From contig NC_134095.1 in the NCBI RefSeq assembly GCF_000715075.1, forward strand, positions 65,725,990 through 65,789,989: 64,000 nt of DNA, in the 5' to 3' direction. The DNA comes from Nicotiana tabacum (lineage: Eukaryota; Streptophyta; Magnoliopsida; Solanales; Solanaceae). Positions 12,232-24,400 of the stretch are shown here, piece after piece (position 1 is the first letter of the stretch; every line of letters starts with the position of its first letter). Position numbers and translations under genes: made by a program. The notes beneath the pieces were generated by a model that was not told the origin of the DNA, ran no database searches, and saw only the letters and a list, made by a program, of their open reading frames with translations.

Positions 12232-12449
12232 CTGTGGAAAGAAAAAAGTGTAAAGATAGTAGTGAATAATGAAGACCAAATGCATTTGATTAAAACTTGA
12301 GAAATTGTTCAGACAGAACAGGGCTCGATGAATCGAGTATTTTCTTTGAAACAAGTAAAGATTAAAATGAAACTACAGGAAATTTTAAGTGCCTAAAACG
12401 CTATAGAGGTAAATCCTGCCAAGCTATCTAGGGACACTTCGGGATGGTG
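12232..12449 (-). other. Element B pro-RT intron remnant
   Basis: On the minus strand a pyrimidine-rich tract ends in CCACAG with its last base at 12232, followed by RT-side sequence. This is the position of the acceptor in element C. At the place matching C's donor, just after the protease domain (about 12430-12450), the GT is not preserved (AGATAG against C's GGTAG). So the acceptor survives and the donor appears lost. The upstream boundary is approximate. Confidence 0.5.
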
Positions 12450-15400
12450 TGGTGGTCCAGTTTCTGAGAACAACTCCCTTTGCCACGATCTGAATAGTGA
12501 GGTCTTCTTCCTCCTCCTCCTCAATTATGGCACAACAATCCATGTCCTCATCTTCCAAGAACAAATTCTTCAACCCAGCGAGTGCTTCTTCCTCTAAAGT
12601 TCCCCATATTGTGTCAGCCTAGTGAAAAACTTGTTCCAAATGTGGCACTGGCTGCTCAAGAGGGTAATATGGTCCACGCCATGGAGGCAACCACTCCCTG
12701 TACTCTCGCCATGTGTACTGGTATCCGAGCCCAAAGTGGTACCATGATTTTTTAGTTGTATTGGCTTGGTGATACCTTGGAGGTTCTTTCCCAAACCTTT
12801 TCTGGGTTCGTACCCGGATCATGCTAGTATGCTTTCTATTTTGTTACTCCACCACTTATGCTTCTCGACGGCATTGACCCATTCAATGTGATGATAGGTT
12901 TCCCCTCCTAGCCTTCTTCTATGTCCAATGACCGGGATGGTTTGACTAGTGTAGATGGGGTTACTCCCATCTCCATGAATGATTACCTCCTGACGATTCC
13001 ATTCGAACTTCACGGCTTGATGTATTGTGGAGGGCACGACTCCAACAGCAAGGATCCATGGTCGGCCCAACAAAAGATTATATGAGGCCGGTATGTCAAG
13101 CACTTGGAATTCAACGTCGAACCAAGTGGGCCCCATCTGCAAGCAAAGGTAGATTTCCCCGATCGTGGTCCTTTAGGACCCATCAAAAGCCTTCACATTC
13201 ATGCTTCCTACTCGTACCTTGTGGAAACCTTTGTCTAACCTCTTTAGAGTGTCCAGTGGACAAATATTTAGGCTCGAACCTCCATCAACCATGACCCTGG
13301 CAATGAACTTGTCTTCAAATTGTACTGTGATATGCAATGCTCAATTGTGATTCAAACCCTCGGGCGGTAGCGCATCTACGTGGAAGATAATCTTATGGCT
13401 TTCCAGTACTTGCCCGACCATGTTGGCCATTTCTCTGCCGGTGATGTTATTGGGTACATAAGCCTCGCTCAGTACTTTCATCAAAGCGTTCTCGTGTGCC
13501 TCTGAATTCTGCAATAGTGATAGGATAGATATCTGAGCAGGGACTTTGTTCAGATGGTCAACAACATAGTACTCCTTTGCTTGCACTTTCCTCCACAAAC
13601 CATCTGGCCCAATCTCAATAATAGTCTGCCTAGCAGTGTCCTCCTTACTTGAACCTCCCAAATGTTCAAGTGTATAGACTCTTCCGGTTCTAGTCATTCC
13701 TTGTGCAACGTCAGATTCCTCTACCTTGGCCTTCCCTTTTCGCTGAGCCTCGACAACATAATCCTAGGGTATTGCTATTGAGTTGAATGGGGGTGTAGTT
13801 GATACTGTCATAGTAAAAGATGTGACCACTTCTACTTCAAATGGAGCAGAGGTGGATACGGGCGGAGCTACTTCTACCTCGAATGGAACTGATGCAGTTA
13901 CCTCAACATCAATTGGTGCTTGAGTCTTAACCACAATGGGAGTAAGTGTGACTGCAACCTTAAAGTCCCCACCCTCACGAATAATCCCGATTGACCCCTT
14001 AGGGTCCCATTCTTCATTTGTTTCTATCACATGTACACCATCACCTCTGTGATTAGGGAGGGGATTGTTGCGGACATTATGTGCGACTTCATTTGCATGT
14101 ATGACCTTATTGTTGAGCATCTAGATCTTATCCTTCTATGTTCGGCACTCAGCAGTGGTGTGCCCTTTCATACTGGAATGGTACGCACAAGTTTTGTTTG
14201 GATTGACCCATTGGGATGGATTTTCTAATGCCAAAGCGGGAACAGGAGTGACGTAACCTGTGGTTTTTAGCCTTTCATACATTTGGTCGATGGGCTCAGC
14301 AATGACGGTGTACTATCTGGGTGGCTTGCTGTCGAAATTGGGCCTTGGATAATTTTGGTGAGCTGGTGGTGATTGGAAATGGGATTGTTGGGAATTATAG
14401 GTGTGATGGACAAAGGCTGGTTGGGAATAGCTGGGAGATGAAGGTTGATATGTAGGTGGTGATGCTTGGTATGTAGGCGAAGGTATTTGATATGTGGGTG
14501 GAGGTGTTTGATATGTAAGTGGATATTTTGGGCCCTAAGCCACCATTACTACCCCAACATCTCTCTTCTTCAATATGCCACGTGATTGCAGTGCCTTATT
14601 TGTGGCCTGTAGTGCCTCAAAATTCATTACCATCACGCTCTTGATTCCTTCCTCGATCCTTTCTCCAAGCTTGATGATATCAGAGAAGTTGTGATTTTCG
14701 ATGACCATCAACCTTTCATAGTATTGTGGATCCTGTGCCCTGACGAAGAATTTATTCATCTATTCTTCATCTAAAGAGGACCTGACCTTGGCCGCTTCCG
14801 TCCTCCAGGGAGTAGCGTACTCACGGAAAGTCTCAGTAGGTTTCTTCTTAAGATTCTGAATGTAGAAGACATCAAGTGCATTCTTTGTGTTAAACCTGAA
14901 CCGGACCATGAACTCCGATGCCATGCTTAACCAATTGGACCATTTCTTAGGATTCTGGCTGATATACCAAGACAAATCGTCCCCAGTAAGGCTCCTCATA
15001 AAGAGCTTCATCCGGATCTTTTCATCTTTTCTGACCCCAACAAGCTTGACACAATAGGTCCTTAGATGAACCTTGGGATCACCTGTACCATCGAACATCT
15101 CAAACTTAGGAGGTTTGTACCTTTCTGGCAGTTTGACATCTGGATGTATGCACAGATCTTCATAATTCAAACCTTCTATCCCTCTGTCGCCTTCAACACC
15201 TTGAACCCGTCTTGTTAACTTCTTGAGTTCTTCGACTATGTTCTTAATGAGTAGGACCTTCTCAGAGGGTTCCGGTGCACAGGAGATTGGTTGGGTAGAA
15301 TGTGGTATAGTTCCCACGTATATGGGGTTGCTCTGATGGGTGTCAGGGACTTGGGTATAGTGATGGTCATTGGTGGAGTTTTGTGGATCGAGAATAAGTG

Positions 15401-15767
15401 GTGGTGTATTTTGGGAAGTGTGGTAAGTGGTGGTTGGTGGGTACTGAATTGATTGATGATGATGTTGTGGTGAAGTTGGTATTGGGGGTGGAAATACGTA
15501 TTGATTTGGTGCGGGGGGATTCTGTGGCTGTTGGTTTTCTGTATTCTGAGGAGGAGTTGGGTTTTTTGTGTTTTGTTGGTGGACATCGAGGACATTGAGG
15601 GTAAGTGACAGGTTTCCCAAATTGCAGACCTGCTCAAGTTCTCCTTGCAGTTCTAGTATCTTTTGTTCCAGTCTCAAAACCAGATCATTTGGGGTCGGAG
15701 TACTACGACCATCAGAAGTCTCTACGTTCTCAATGTTTTCTTTTCGGATTCCACTTACGTCATCCAT
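12450..15767 (-). pseudogene. gag-pro: Element B gag-pro (broken)
   Basis: Capsid and aspartic protease read in one frame from about 15767 to 12819, then shift. The first in-frame ATG is at 15767; the open frame reaches 15908 without one. Visible: an N-terminal coiled-coil segment, a Pro/Gln-rich region, the Tat-type capsid domain (about 15150-14540), a run of TYQ-plus-proline repeats (14534-14440), a variant zinc knuckle with His in place of the second Cys (near 14170), and a protease site VDGGSS near 13270. In-frame stops include 14760, 14535, 14313, 13764 and 13341, plus a frameshift near 12820. It is homologous to C 38464-41930. Confidence 0.87.
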
Positions 15768-16124
15768 CTTTGCTTTTCCTATGCTTTTTGTGTTGCTTGG
15801 AGGAGGAGGAGGTGGAGGGACTCTATATCTGGTGTGATACGCTGATGAGGCCAGTATGAGTGAACCAACTAAGGGGATGGGAATAATAATAAAAATAAGC
15901 AAAAACAAAAAGGTAACAAGTTAGTGAGAATTCTAAAATGTTTGCAGTATTTAAACACATATAGATTCAAACTATAACAATAAAATAGGTGAACTTCAAA
16001 TGTCAATAAATGCTTCATTTCATAATTATAAAAAATAGGTGAATCCATAAAACGATAATAATAAAATAAGTCACTACTGGCACTTGGCCTTATTACATTT
16101 TTAAGAAAAGCAAGTAAATCTAAT
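15768..16124 (-). other. Spacer between ORF1 and gag of element B
   Basis: AT-rich, without an ORF I trust. In element sense a T-rich tract ends in CCCCTTAG near 15878, which could be a splice acceptor, but no matching donor was identified. The pseudoknot motif present in the same spacer of element C is not seen here. Confidence 0.5.
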
Positions 16125-17707
16125 CTATTTGGTCCCAGAAGGACCTTCCCCAGATTCGATCTTCCGGACTTCATCATACAGATCTCCCAGCTCATGCAGT
16201 CCCAGTAGTAAGTAGGCTCTGGCCAAATGTCCTCCCTCAGCTCCTTCAGCGTTCTGGCAATTTTCAATCCTCTTTATGACTTTGCCCTCCAGCTCCACTA
16301 TTCCTCGCTCCAGATATTCCAGTTTCCTGTTGGAAGTGATTGCCATCTCTTTCCACTCCTGGATCAACTTCACGTTCCTCTCATGTATTTCCCGATGCTC
16401 ATTCTCAGAGTCGTGGACCCTCTTGCGCAGCCTGTTGTACTTGACTTGAGCTTTAGCTTCCTCATTTATGATTTTGTTCCCTCGACTGACCTCTGGTGTC
16501 ACCATTCCTTTCAGATTGTCCTCCAACCATGCCGGGTAGAGAGGCTCGTACCCTGCATGATATCTATCTGGCTCAACGGTTCTTTTCTCCACAATGATTT
16601 TGCAGTGCCACATGAGTGGAGCTTGGCACTTGTAAGGGACGTCGTCATCTTGGAAGTCTGCCCTGAAATGACTCATTTTGACAACCCTTGGTACAACCTG
16701 AATTCTACCTGCTTGCCTCACAACTCGCATAAGGACATATGGATATATCCCTCTCAACCCGATCAGCACCAAGTGCGGAGCATCCCTGGACCCGATAATA
16801 AACTCATCTGTTGGGAACCATTCAACCATCCACTGCACCTGTTCCTCGGTCAGATTGTCGAAGAACTCTACCCATTCTCTGGCGCTTTCCGGCTGAGTAA
16901 ATCTGTCTGGAATGTAAGTCATCTTCTTAGGGTGATGGAAGGCAATGTGGTCGTTCCAAGCCCTTCGCAAAAATTCTTGACGATAGCGACCCTTTTGGAG
17001 ATGCTCCAGCAACCATAACTGTAGCACCTAATTACAACCCTCGAAATGTTTGACCCCTCTTTGACAGTGCTCCAGAGCCCTGTAGATGTCAGCTATGATC
17101 ATGGGGACTATAATGTATGTCTGTCCATTAATCCCTTCCATCAGAGTCTTAGCGACCATGGCCAACCTAGTGTGAATTCTTCCCTTTTTCATTGGGAACA
17201 CTATCAGGCCTAGAAATCACACAATGAATACAAACACTCTGTGGTAGATGTGACCCAGTGAAGTGAGGGAGATCTCATCATGGTAAGTGCGGAAAGACTT
17301 GCTATGGACATACCTCTCGTATAGGTATTCGAAAGGTTTGTATGAATCCTTCAAGCACACTAGGTTGACATTCTTTTTCAGCCCCATCATCTTCAAAAAT
17401 CTCCTGCCCGTACGGTTTTCTGGTACCAAAAGCCTAGGACTGTCCCAAGTCAACCCCACAAGTCCTATTTCCTCTAGAAGCGGTGTCATATCTATGTCAC
17501 CAAAACAGAACACAACTCTTTCACTATCCCAGAATAAGGTGGCAGCCTCGATGAATTTTTTGTTTGGTTCAATATCTAGCAAGGAAGGCAAGTTACCTAG
17601 GTACTTTTTCATATGCTTCTTGTCATTTGAGGAAAGTTCCTCCACCAATCTAGCAGCAATGGTGGGATTTTGCTAACCATGCTGAATCTGGGGACCTCAT
17701 GCCTCAT
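16125..17707 (-). pseudogene. Element B ORF1 (Ogre extra ORF, broken)
   Basis: The extra ORF upstream of gag that characterises Ogre elements; its function is unknown. Two open stretches in one frame (17648-17217 and 17027-16125) are split by TGA 17217-17219 and TAG 17028-17030. An ATG at 17707 opens another frame whose peptide ends in DWW where C has WW; a small indel near 17643 shifts it. Landmarks shared with C: YLGNL, a DMTPLLEEIG block, IYRAL and a C-terminal coiled coil. The TPxxEEI block resembles the plant mobile domain (PF10536 as I recall). No frame is intact. Confidence 0.8.
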
Positions 17708-18394
17708 TTTCTGTAAAACACAAGGGTTAGACCTTACCCCCACCGGACTCGACTATTTAAACATTTATGATCAACATATCGGTATATAGTTCTCCAAATT
17801 AATGCACAAAATATGGTTGCGTCCGTTGGGATTATGGGAAACCCGATGGACTTTGGATAAGGCTTATCTTAAAGGATCATTATGTAAACAACATAACTGA
17901 TCCGACTAGGTTTGACCATGATGCATGCACAATTTTAAACAGCGCAAGGTTTCTATAGGGTTTTATACTGGTACCCTCAAGCAGACAACTTGAGGGGGAA
18001 AGCACGGAATTGTCGACTGCACCGCCGATCGATTGGTTTTACTGCAAATAAGCCTTTCCGAATTTAAGGGTAGTAAATAGGAAGAGCGCAACCACTCATT
18101 GAAGTGTTGCTATAGGATTCGATACACACGAGTGGAATATGATGTGGACCATGATTTATGCATCAGTTAATAACAAGTATTTTCATGTAGGAAAAATAAA
18201 TACAACATTTAAATAATTGAAAGACAGTTATAGGAGAAAGGAAACAAAGAGACAAGTTAGTTACAGGACAATAAATAAATCATAAATGCTTAACAAATGG
18301 ACAGTTAAATTCAAATAAGGGAGAATGGTACGGGATAAACATTCTTGGACTAATTTGTAAAATACAAGTTCGTTATGGTAATAGTCTAAAAATA
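17708..18394 (-). other. Element B leader between PBS and ORF1
   Basis: Untranslated leader with no convincing ORF or repeat. The comparable leader in C is 35183-35888. Confidence 0.6.
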
Positions 18395-18412
18395 TCCCCA
18401 GCAGAGTCGCCA
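18395..18412 (-). other. Primer binding site of element B
   Basis: Minus strand TGGCGACTCTGCTGGGGA, three bases from the LTR end. It is identical over 18 bases to the PBS of element C. It is the type I recall for Ogre/Tat elements, reported as complementary to tRNA-Arg; the tRNA identity needs checking. Confidence 0.85.
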
Positions 18413-18415
18413 TGC

Positions 18416-21400
18416 TGTCGCGCCCCCTTTTTCTCCCTCCTCGCGAAGTGAGGTCCGGGTTTCGATATTCATAAGGTGTAATGACTCATTTCCTTTTGGG
18501 AATTAGGTATTTGAAGAGTCGCCACCTAACGAGTTATGGTGTGTTAGGGCACCTAGAGTGATTAACTCTTGGGTTGGTCTGCATTACCAGGGATTAGTGT
18601 AAGGGCTCGAAGTAACCTCGAGGGAAAGGTGTTAGGCACCCTTCTTGGTCCACAACTATGGGTCCGGCCGAACTTATATTCACAAATCAGTCCATTACAA
18701 GTAAACAATTAAATCAAATAGGTTGCAAGTAAAACACGTTGGGTAACTCAAGTAATAGAATAAAGATTTTTTTAACAAAGTTGTAAATAAAGGTTTAGAT
18801 AGAAAAGGAATTTTGGTAAAGGAGGAGTCCTAGGTTGGTTAGCCTATAGGATCACCCCACAAAATGTCCGATAAATACTCCTCGATGAGGGGCTACATGT
18901 AACATTAGCGTGTGGTCATCATATCACATATCTACCCTTCCCATCCCCTTAGTGGTCATGCAAAGCGAGTGTTTGGTCAGCAATATCTATTGTCTGCTGC
19001 TACCCATCCCTTTTTAACGGTCCTGGAGGGAGTTAGGACTTCTACCTATAGGTGGTTCTCGACGGACCCCTAAGGCCTTAAAAGTGAAAATTCTAAGGCG
19101 ACAAGCAAAACATATAGGACTTTCAGCACGTAAAAGGGAGCAATTAGAGGCTCAAAGTTTCCTCCTCAAACAAGGCACATAAACAACACGACTCAAGAAT
19201 AATTAAGGGCTTTTAATAAATAGTATCTTAAGGCAGGATGTCTAGGCGAATATGCAGAAGACGAATACTTTCTTTTTAGACTCAGAAGTGATAACCCTAG
19301 CAGTTGCCTATCGATTTTAAAAAGCCTGTTAGGATCAGAAAATATTAAGCAATAGGAACAGTTTTAGAGATGTAGTTTTGGAAACGCCCTAAAGTCTTGC
19401 CTATACGGGAGTACTGATGGCTACATTTATAGTGAAACAAAGCATGTTTTGAAACGAACTTCTTTAAGACCTATAGGCATGCTGTCTAATGATAGATTGA
19501 GTCAGTTTAAAAGAACCCGTTTCAGAAATATAAAGTACGTAATTAAACCATTCAGAATGAACTAATCGTGGACTAGTTTTAATTGACAAGCAGAATTTCG
19601 AATATGGTTCCCTTTAGACATGATATCTAACTTCGTTGATCTAATTTTAAGACATGCAGATATGAAAACATACATAAACACTTGCCATAACAGAATATAG
19701 ATTAGGTCCTATAGGCATGACATCTATTAGGTAAGCCGATTTAAAGACATTGAAGGCATGATTATTTGGAACCTATAGGCATGGTTTCTAGCATGGTGAG
19801 ATGACAAAATGTAAAGCCCTATAAGCATGATTTCTACTTGATAAAGCAATCAGATTAAATGTAAAGTCCTATGAACATGATTTCTACCCATATTACCCCA
19901 TAAAACATGTATCTACCCATCCCTTTCACTAAATACCCCAATATTTGTTTACAAGTTATTACAGACCAATGAATGAATTACATAAGTAAATAAGAAAACA
20001 AGAAGCTATTCTATAGGGAGCCTTCGATTAGGCCCAGATTTTCCAAAGCCTCCAATGGCCTCAAAAGCCTTAATTCCATAGACAATGTCAGAGTCTAGGT
20101 GCATCAAAGTTTCCTAAGGATCTCAAGGATCCCGGGCAGTGCTTACACCTAGACTTAGTAACCAAAGATTGAACAAGTGCAGTATGGAAAAGCCAGCCTC
20201 AGTATGCCAGAGTTCAGAGGGTTCTCAAGAGGATCCCAAGGCAGTACATATACTGGAGGGGGCAGAATTTACTGACTAGGAGTAGAGTGAAAGTGATTGA
20301 CACAAGTTGAAGGTTTTAGTGAAAAACATTATTAAAAGGAAGTTTGTTTGAAAGTAATTTAGTAAAACACAGACTCTGTTTGAAAAGAGATTGAATAAAT
20401 GAACAGAAGTCCAAACACAACACCTTAGGATAAGTTCATACACAACCAAGAGTCACATCACCAAAACAGGTTCAGTAGCCACAAACAGGGGTCATGGGGT
20501 TTGGGGGATACATAGGACATATGATGGTAAGCACATAACAAGTGATAATTGGTATAGACATGCTCAGAAACACACAGAGGGGTAATATTACATATCTTAA
20601 GGAAGGGAAGTATATAACATGCTAATAATGTAAATATCAACTACAAGTTTCACAACAAAACCACAAATAGAAGCAAACTAGAAATAGGATGAACTGAAAC
20701 AATAAGAGAATCATATTATTGTTGTAACTTTGAATTGAAACTAGAACATACCAGTAAAGAGGACATTAAGAAAAGTGAAACAACAGTAGAACACAATGGT
20801 TAGCCTTGGCTTGCAGCCGGCTAACTTAGAGCAGTAGCAAGTAGCACAAAGAGAGAGCAGAAAGTTTTAAGGGTGAGAGATAGCTTTTGAACCAAGAGTG
20901 TTCGTGTCTTGTGTTGATGAAAGACTAAGGTATTTATAGTTTGAAAGCGGGTAGCAAATAAGGTAAAAATCAAAGTCCATTAGTAACTAAGGAACCCAGA
21001 ATCATTCAGTCAGGTAATCAAGGTAAATACTCCCTTTAAGTTAAGGGAATTAACTCAAATGTTAAGAACAAGTAGTAAATAAGGAAAGAAATTAGTATAC
21101 AACTAATAAAGAAAGAGTCAAGTTCAGTAAGTATAGGGTAGACAATTAGCACTAAGTTCAGAAAACTCCAACTAAGGAAATAGTTTAGTAAGAATAAAGT
21201 ACCATAGCAAATAAGGGAGAAGAATCAGTTAATTTAGATAGACGAGGTAGAATTTTAGGGTTTAAAAGAGGATCTTTCAATCAAACCATAAAATAAGGAA
21301 TCAAGATTCAATCAAGAGGAAATTATGATTCAATACTCAACATATAAATAGAGTAAGAGCAACCAGACGTAGCAAACAGGCAGGGTCAGCAATATCGATA

Positions 21401-22895
21401 GAAAGAGGCAAGTCTTGAACAATCGATGAACATAATCACATAGAGGTGGTATAAGTTAGGCTAAGAACTCAATAAGAATACATTCGAAGCAAGGTAACCA
21501 CAAAAACTTGACAAGAATCGAGTAGTCATGCTAACACACAGAACCAAACAAAGAAGATCTAGAAAAATTAGGGATTTTAAATAAGGCGAGTTAAAAAAGC
21601 AGTAAGAACATAGAATCAGTCAAGATATGCAAAGCATAGAAGTTTAAACATAAAAATCGGTTTAAACAAAGTATAGAAGATGTTTCAAAAAACCCTAACT
21701 TTAGAAGAAAGTGAAAACAACTTGAAATCGACGATTTTTGCAAAAGAGGTTCAAGAACAATGTAAAACATAAAAGGAATAGACTCGAATCGTTTAAAAAT
21801 AGCACAGATCTAGGAGATGCAAACAAAATTAGGGTTTCAGAAGTAACTCAAGTAGAGATGGAAGAACCTATTTAGAAACTCAAAGATCGTAACCAATACG
21901 GTGTGATTTTGCTCGGAATCACACAAGAACAGCCATGAACCGCCAAAATAGCAAACCCTAGATATAAGTCGGTGTGGCCCAGGGCTCTTGAAGGCCTCAG
22001 AGAAGATGAGCATGGAAAAGGAGGAGCCATTGGAGGCTTAGGGGTCGAAGGGCGGTAACCGGTGAAGACCAGAGAAGAGAGGTGGTTGAAAGGGGGTTAG
22101 GGTTAGGTTGATAGAAGAGAGGATAAGAGAGGATTTGAGGGCGGCGATGTGTAAAGAATGATTTGGGTTAGGGGTTGTTTAGGATTAAAATAGGAAATAA
22201 ACCATACGGGCCGTTGATCCTTCAGATCAATAGTTGGGTTAGGGGTCGTTTAGGATTAAAAAAGGAAAGAAACCATACGGGCCGTTGATCTTTCAGATCA
22301 ATGGCCATGATCTAACGGGTTCTGGGTCGGCTAAGTGTATATAGGATTTGGGTCGGGTAATTTAGTAGGAAATTGGGCTGGGGTTAGGTTCAATTTAGGC
22401 TATAATCGAAATGCAAATCTGGCTATAATTTAAATAGCCAATTTTCCCTATTTAATTTATAATAAATAATAAACAATTTCTGAAAAATAATTTTATGTAC
22501 CAAAATGATTTAAAATATATATTTATCATTTTAAAAATATAGGGACCAATTTACGCATATAAAAAGTAATTATACATTAAATTGGCCAATATTGCAATTA
22601 TATGCAATTTAGCCTAAAAATACCAAATGCAATTATAAAAAATGCATAAAAAATATATTAACCATATTTTGGCATAAATATAGGAATGAAATGACTAAGT
22701 CATCATAACAATAATTTGTGAAATAATTATTGGGGGTTTTATGAATAAAAAGGGAGAAAATAAATTAATTTAAATCCTTAAAATTATGAAAACAATTATA
22801 AAAACCATGTGCGTGCTTATATATACATGTATATGATATTTTGAAGGTATTTATGTATATTTACAAAATATATAGGGAAAAATTTGGTATCAACA
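18416..22895 (-). mobile_element. Element B, 5' LTR, 4480 bp
   Basis: It begins TGTCGCGCCC and ends ATCAACA, followed by the AAGAT duplication. It is the 5' LTR because the PBS abuts it at 18412 and coding is on the minus strand. It is longer than the partner at 2505-6793. One cause is a tandem duplication of roughly 65 bases around 22190-22310, where a block containing CCATACGGGCCGTTGATC occurs twice. A minus-strand TATAAATA at 20931-20938 is the likely genomic promoter. No ORF inside is convincing. Confidence 0.92.
20931..20938 (-). promoter_or_regulatory. TATA box in element B 5' LTR
   Basis: TATAAATA on the minus strand, conserved in both LTRs, with CT-rich sequence downstream in element sense. 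It would transcribe through the PBS into ORF1. Confidence 0.55.
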
Positions 22896-24400
22896 AAGAT
22901 TATCCTTATTTACCATTCAGGAAGAGAGATGTAAGCATTTTGCGTTACCTTCAACAGTAATAGACGTATGTATAATTGGCCATACCGATCTGAGTTATGC
23001 TCTATGGGAACTAACAAATATAGTTTAAGAGAAGGACATAATATCACGATCCGGCTGGGTTAGAGTGAGCCAAAATGGTGGATGAATTGTTTGCGTTAGT
23101 TGACATTTGCGAAGGACGTTGCAAATGTGCTAATAGATCTCCTTGTGAGACACCCAGAGGGCGCATTGTAAAATAGTACATCTAGATATAAGTACTACAA
23201 TGATAGGCACTGGAAGCGTTGAAGGGATAAATATTACCTTAGTAAGGCTCCCATCCCTAGTAGAGAAAGAATGTCAGACAACCCGAAGAGCCAGTAGATG
23301 GAGCAAGGGGAGCTAAAAGCAAAGGAATGTCTTGTTCGAGTTACCAAGAATAAAGTGATAGACATAAATGTTAGCGGGAAATAAGAAGAGAGTTAATGAA
23401 GTATTATGAGCAAAGCATGATACATGGATGACAAAGGCAGATTAAGAAGATGACAATATTACAAAATTTATAGTCAAGTAAATGAAAAGACGAGAGGTTA
23501 TAGGCCTTGAGACAACAAAAAGAGTATATGCCATAAAGTCATATCCTCATTTCGAGAAATAAGTTCGTGATTCCAGCGTGACTACCGGAAGGAAAAGTTA
23601 GACACATATTAATAGAAATTAGTATGTTCTAGTAAACAAAATAAACTAAACATGAATTAGGGACTGATTGATTTGATAATGGTTGACATCGTGAGAATTT
23701 CATATTTCGTTCCAGTGATAATAGAATGGATAACAGAAGAATATTTATGAGAGATTTAGAGAATGGTCATTCAGGAAGATACTTTCCTAAAGAAAGCAAT
23801 ATGATCAAAGTTAAGCTTAAGGGACTACTTGTGCTAGTTACACTAAGTGTCACCCTCGCGAGTAAGGACATTTGTTACCCTTGGTACAAATGGATTACTG
23901 CCAGGCGAGTAACGTCATCGATAATGTGAAAAGATGATAGAGATAAAAGGATAAAACATCTATGCTTAGATCATCGTAGCGCTAAATCGTAGTACTCCCC
24001 TAAAGGGGGAATATGGAGTGATGTGACATTAAATCGGAATTAAGTGGTTCTAGTGACTATGGAATGGTAAAGGAAGAATGTGATAAAAAATTAGAAAGGA
24101 ATGAGATGGCACTTATCCAAATCCTACAGATACACTACGATTTCGAAATATTGTGCAAGCACGACATCAAGGAGAGGAAGTAAAGGTTCCTGCTAGAGCT
24201 GTTATCAATAAATAAGAAGCAAGTGAGAGACATAAGTCAAGACAAAAAAAATAATCCAAGAAAGATTATCTGAATATTGATGCGAGAATGGGCCTATGAG
24301 TAGTTAGTAATTGATCATGAAGAGCCAAGTTATGGCTAAATAGGAGGTTAGTAGATCATGTCAGATAAATATAGTAAAACCTAACATGGAGAATTTAGTC

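Noticed and set aside
15768..16124. Intron between ORF1 and gag of element B
   Set aside because: An acceptor-like CCCCTTAG is present, but I found no convincing donor and no matching evidence in C.
16227..17018. 263-codon plus-strand ORF
   Set aside because: It lies opposite the minus-strand ORF1 of element B, whose sequence is supported by homology to element C; this is the mirror reading.
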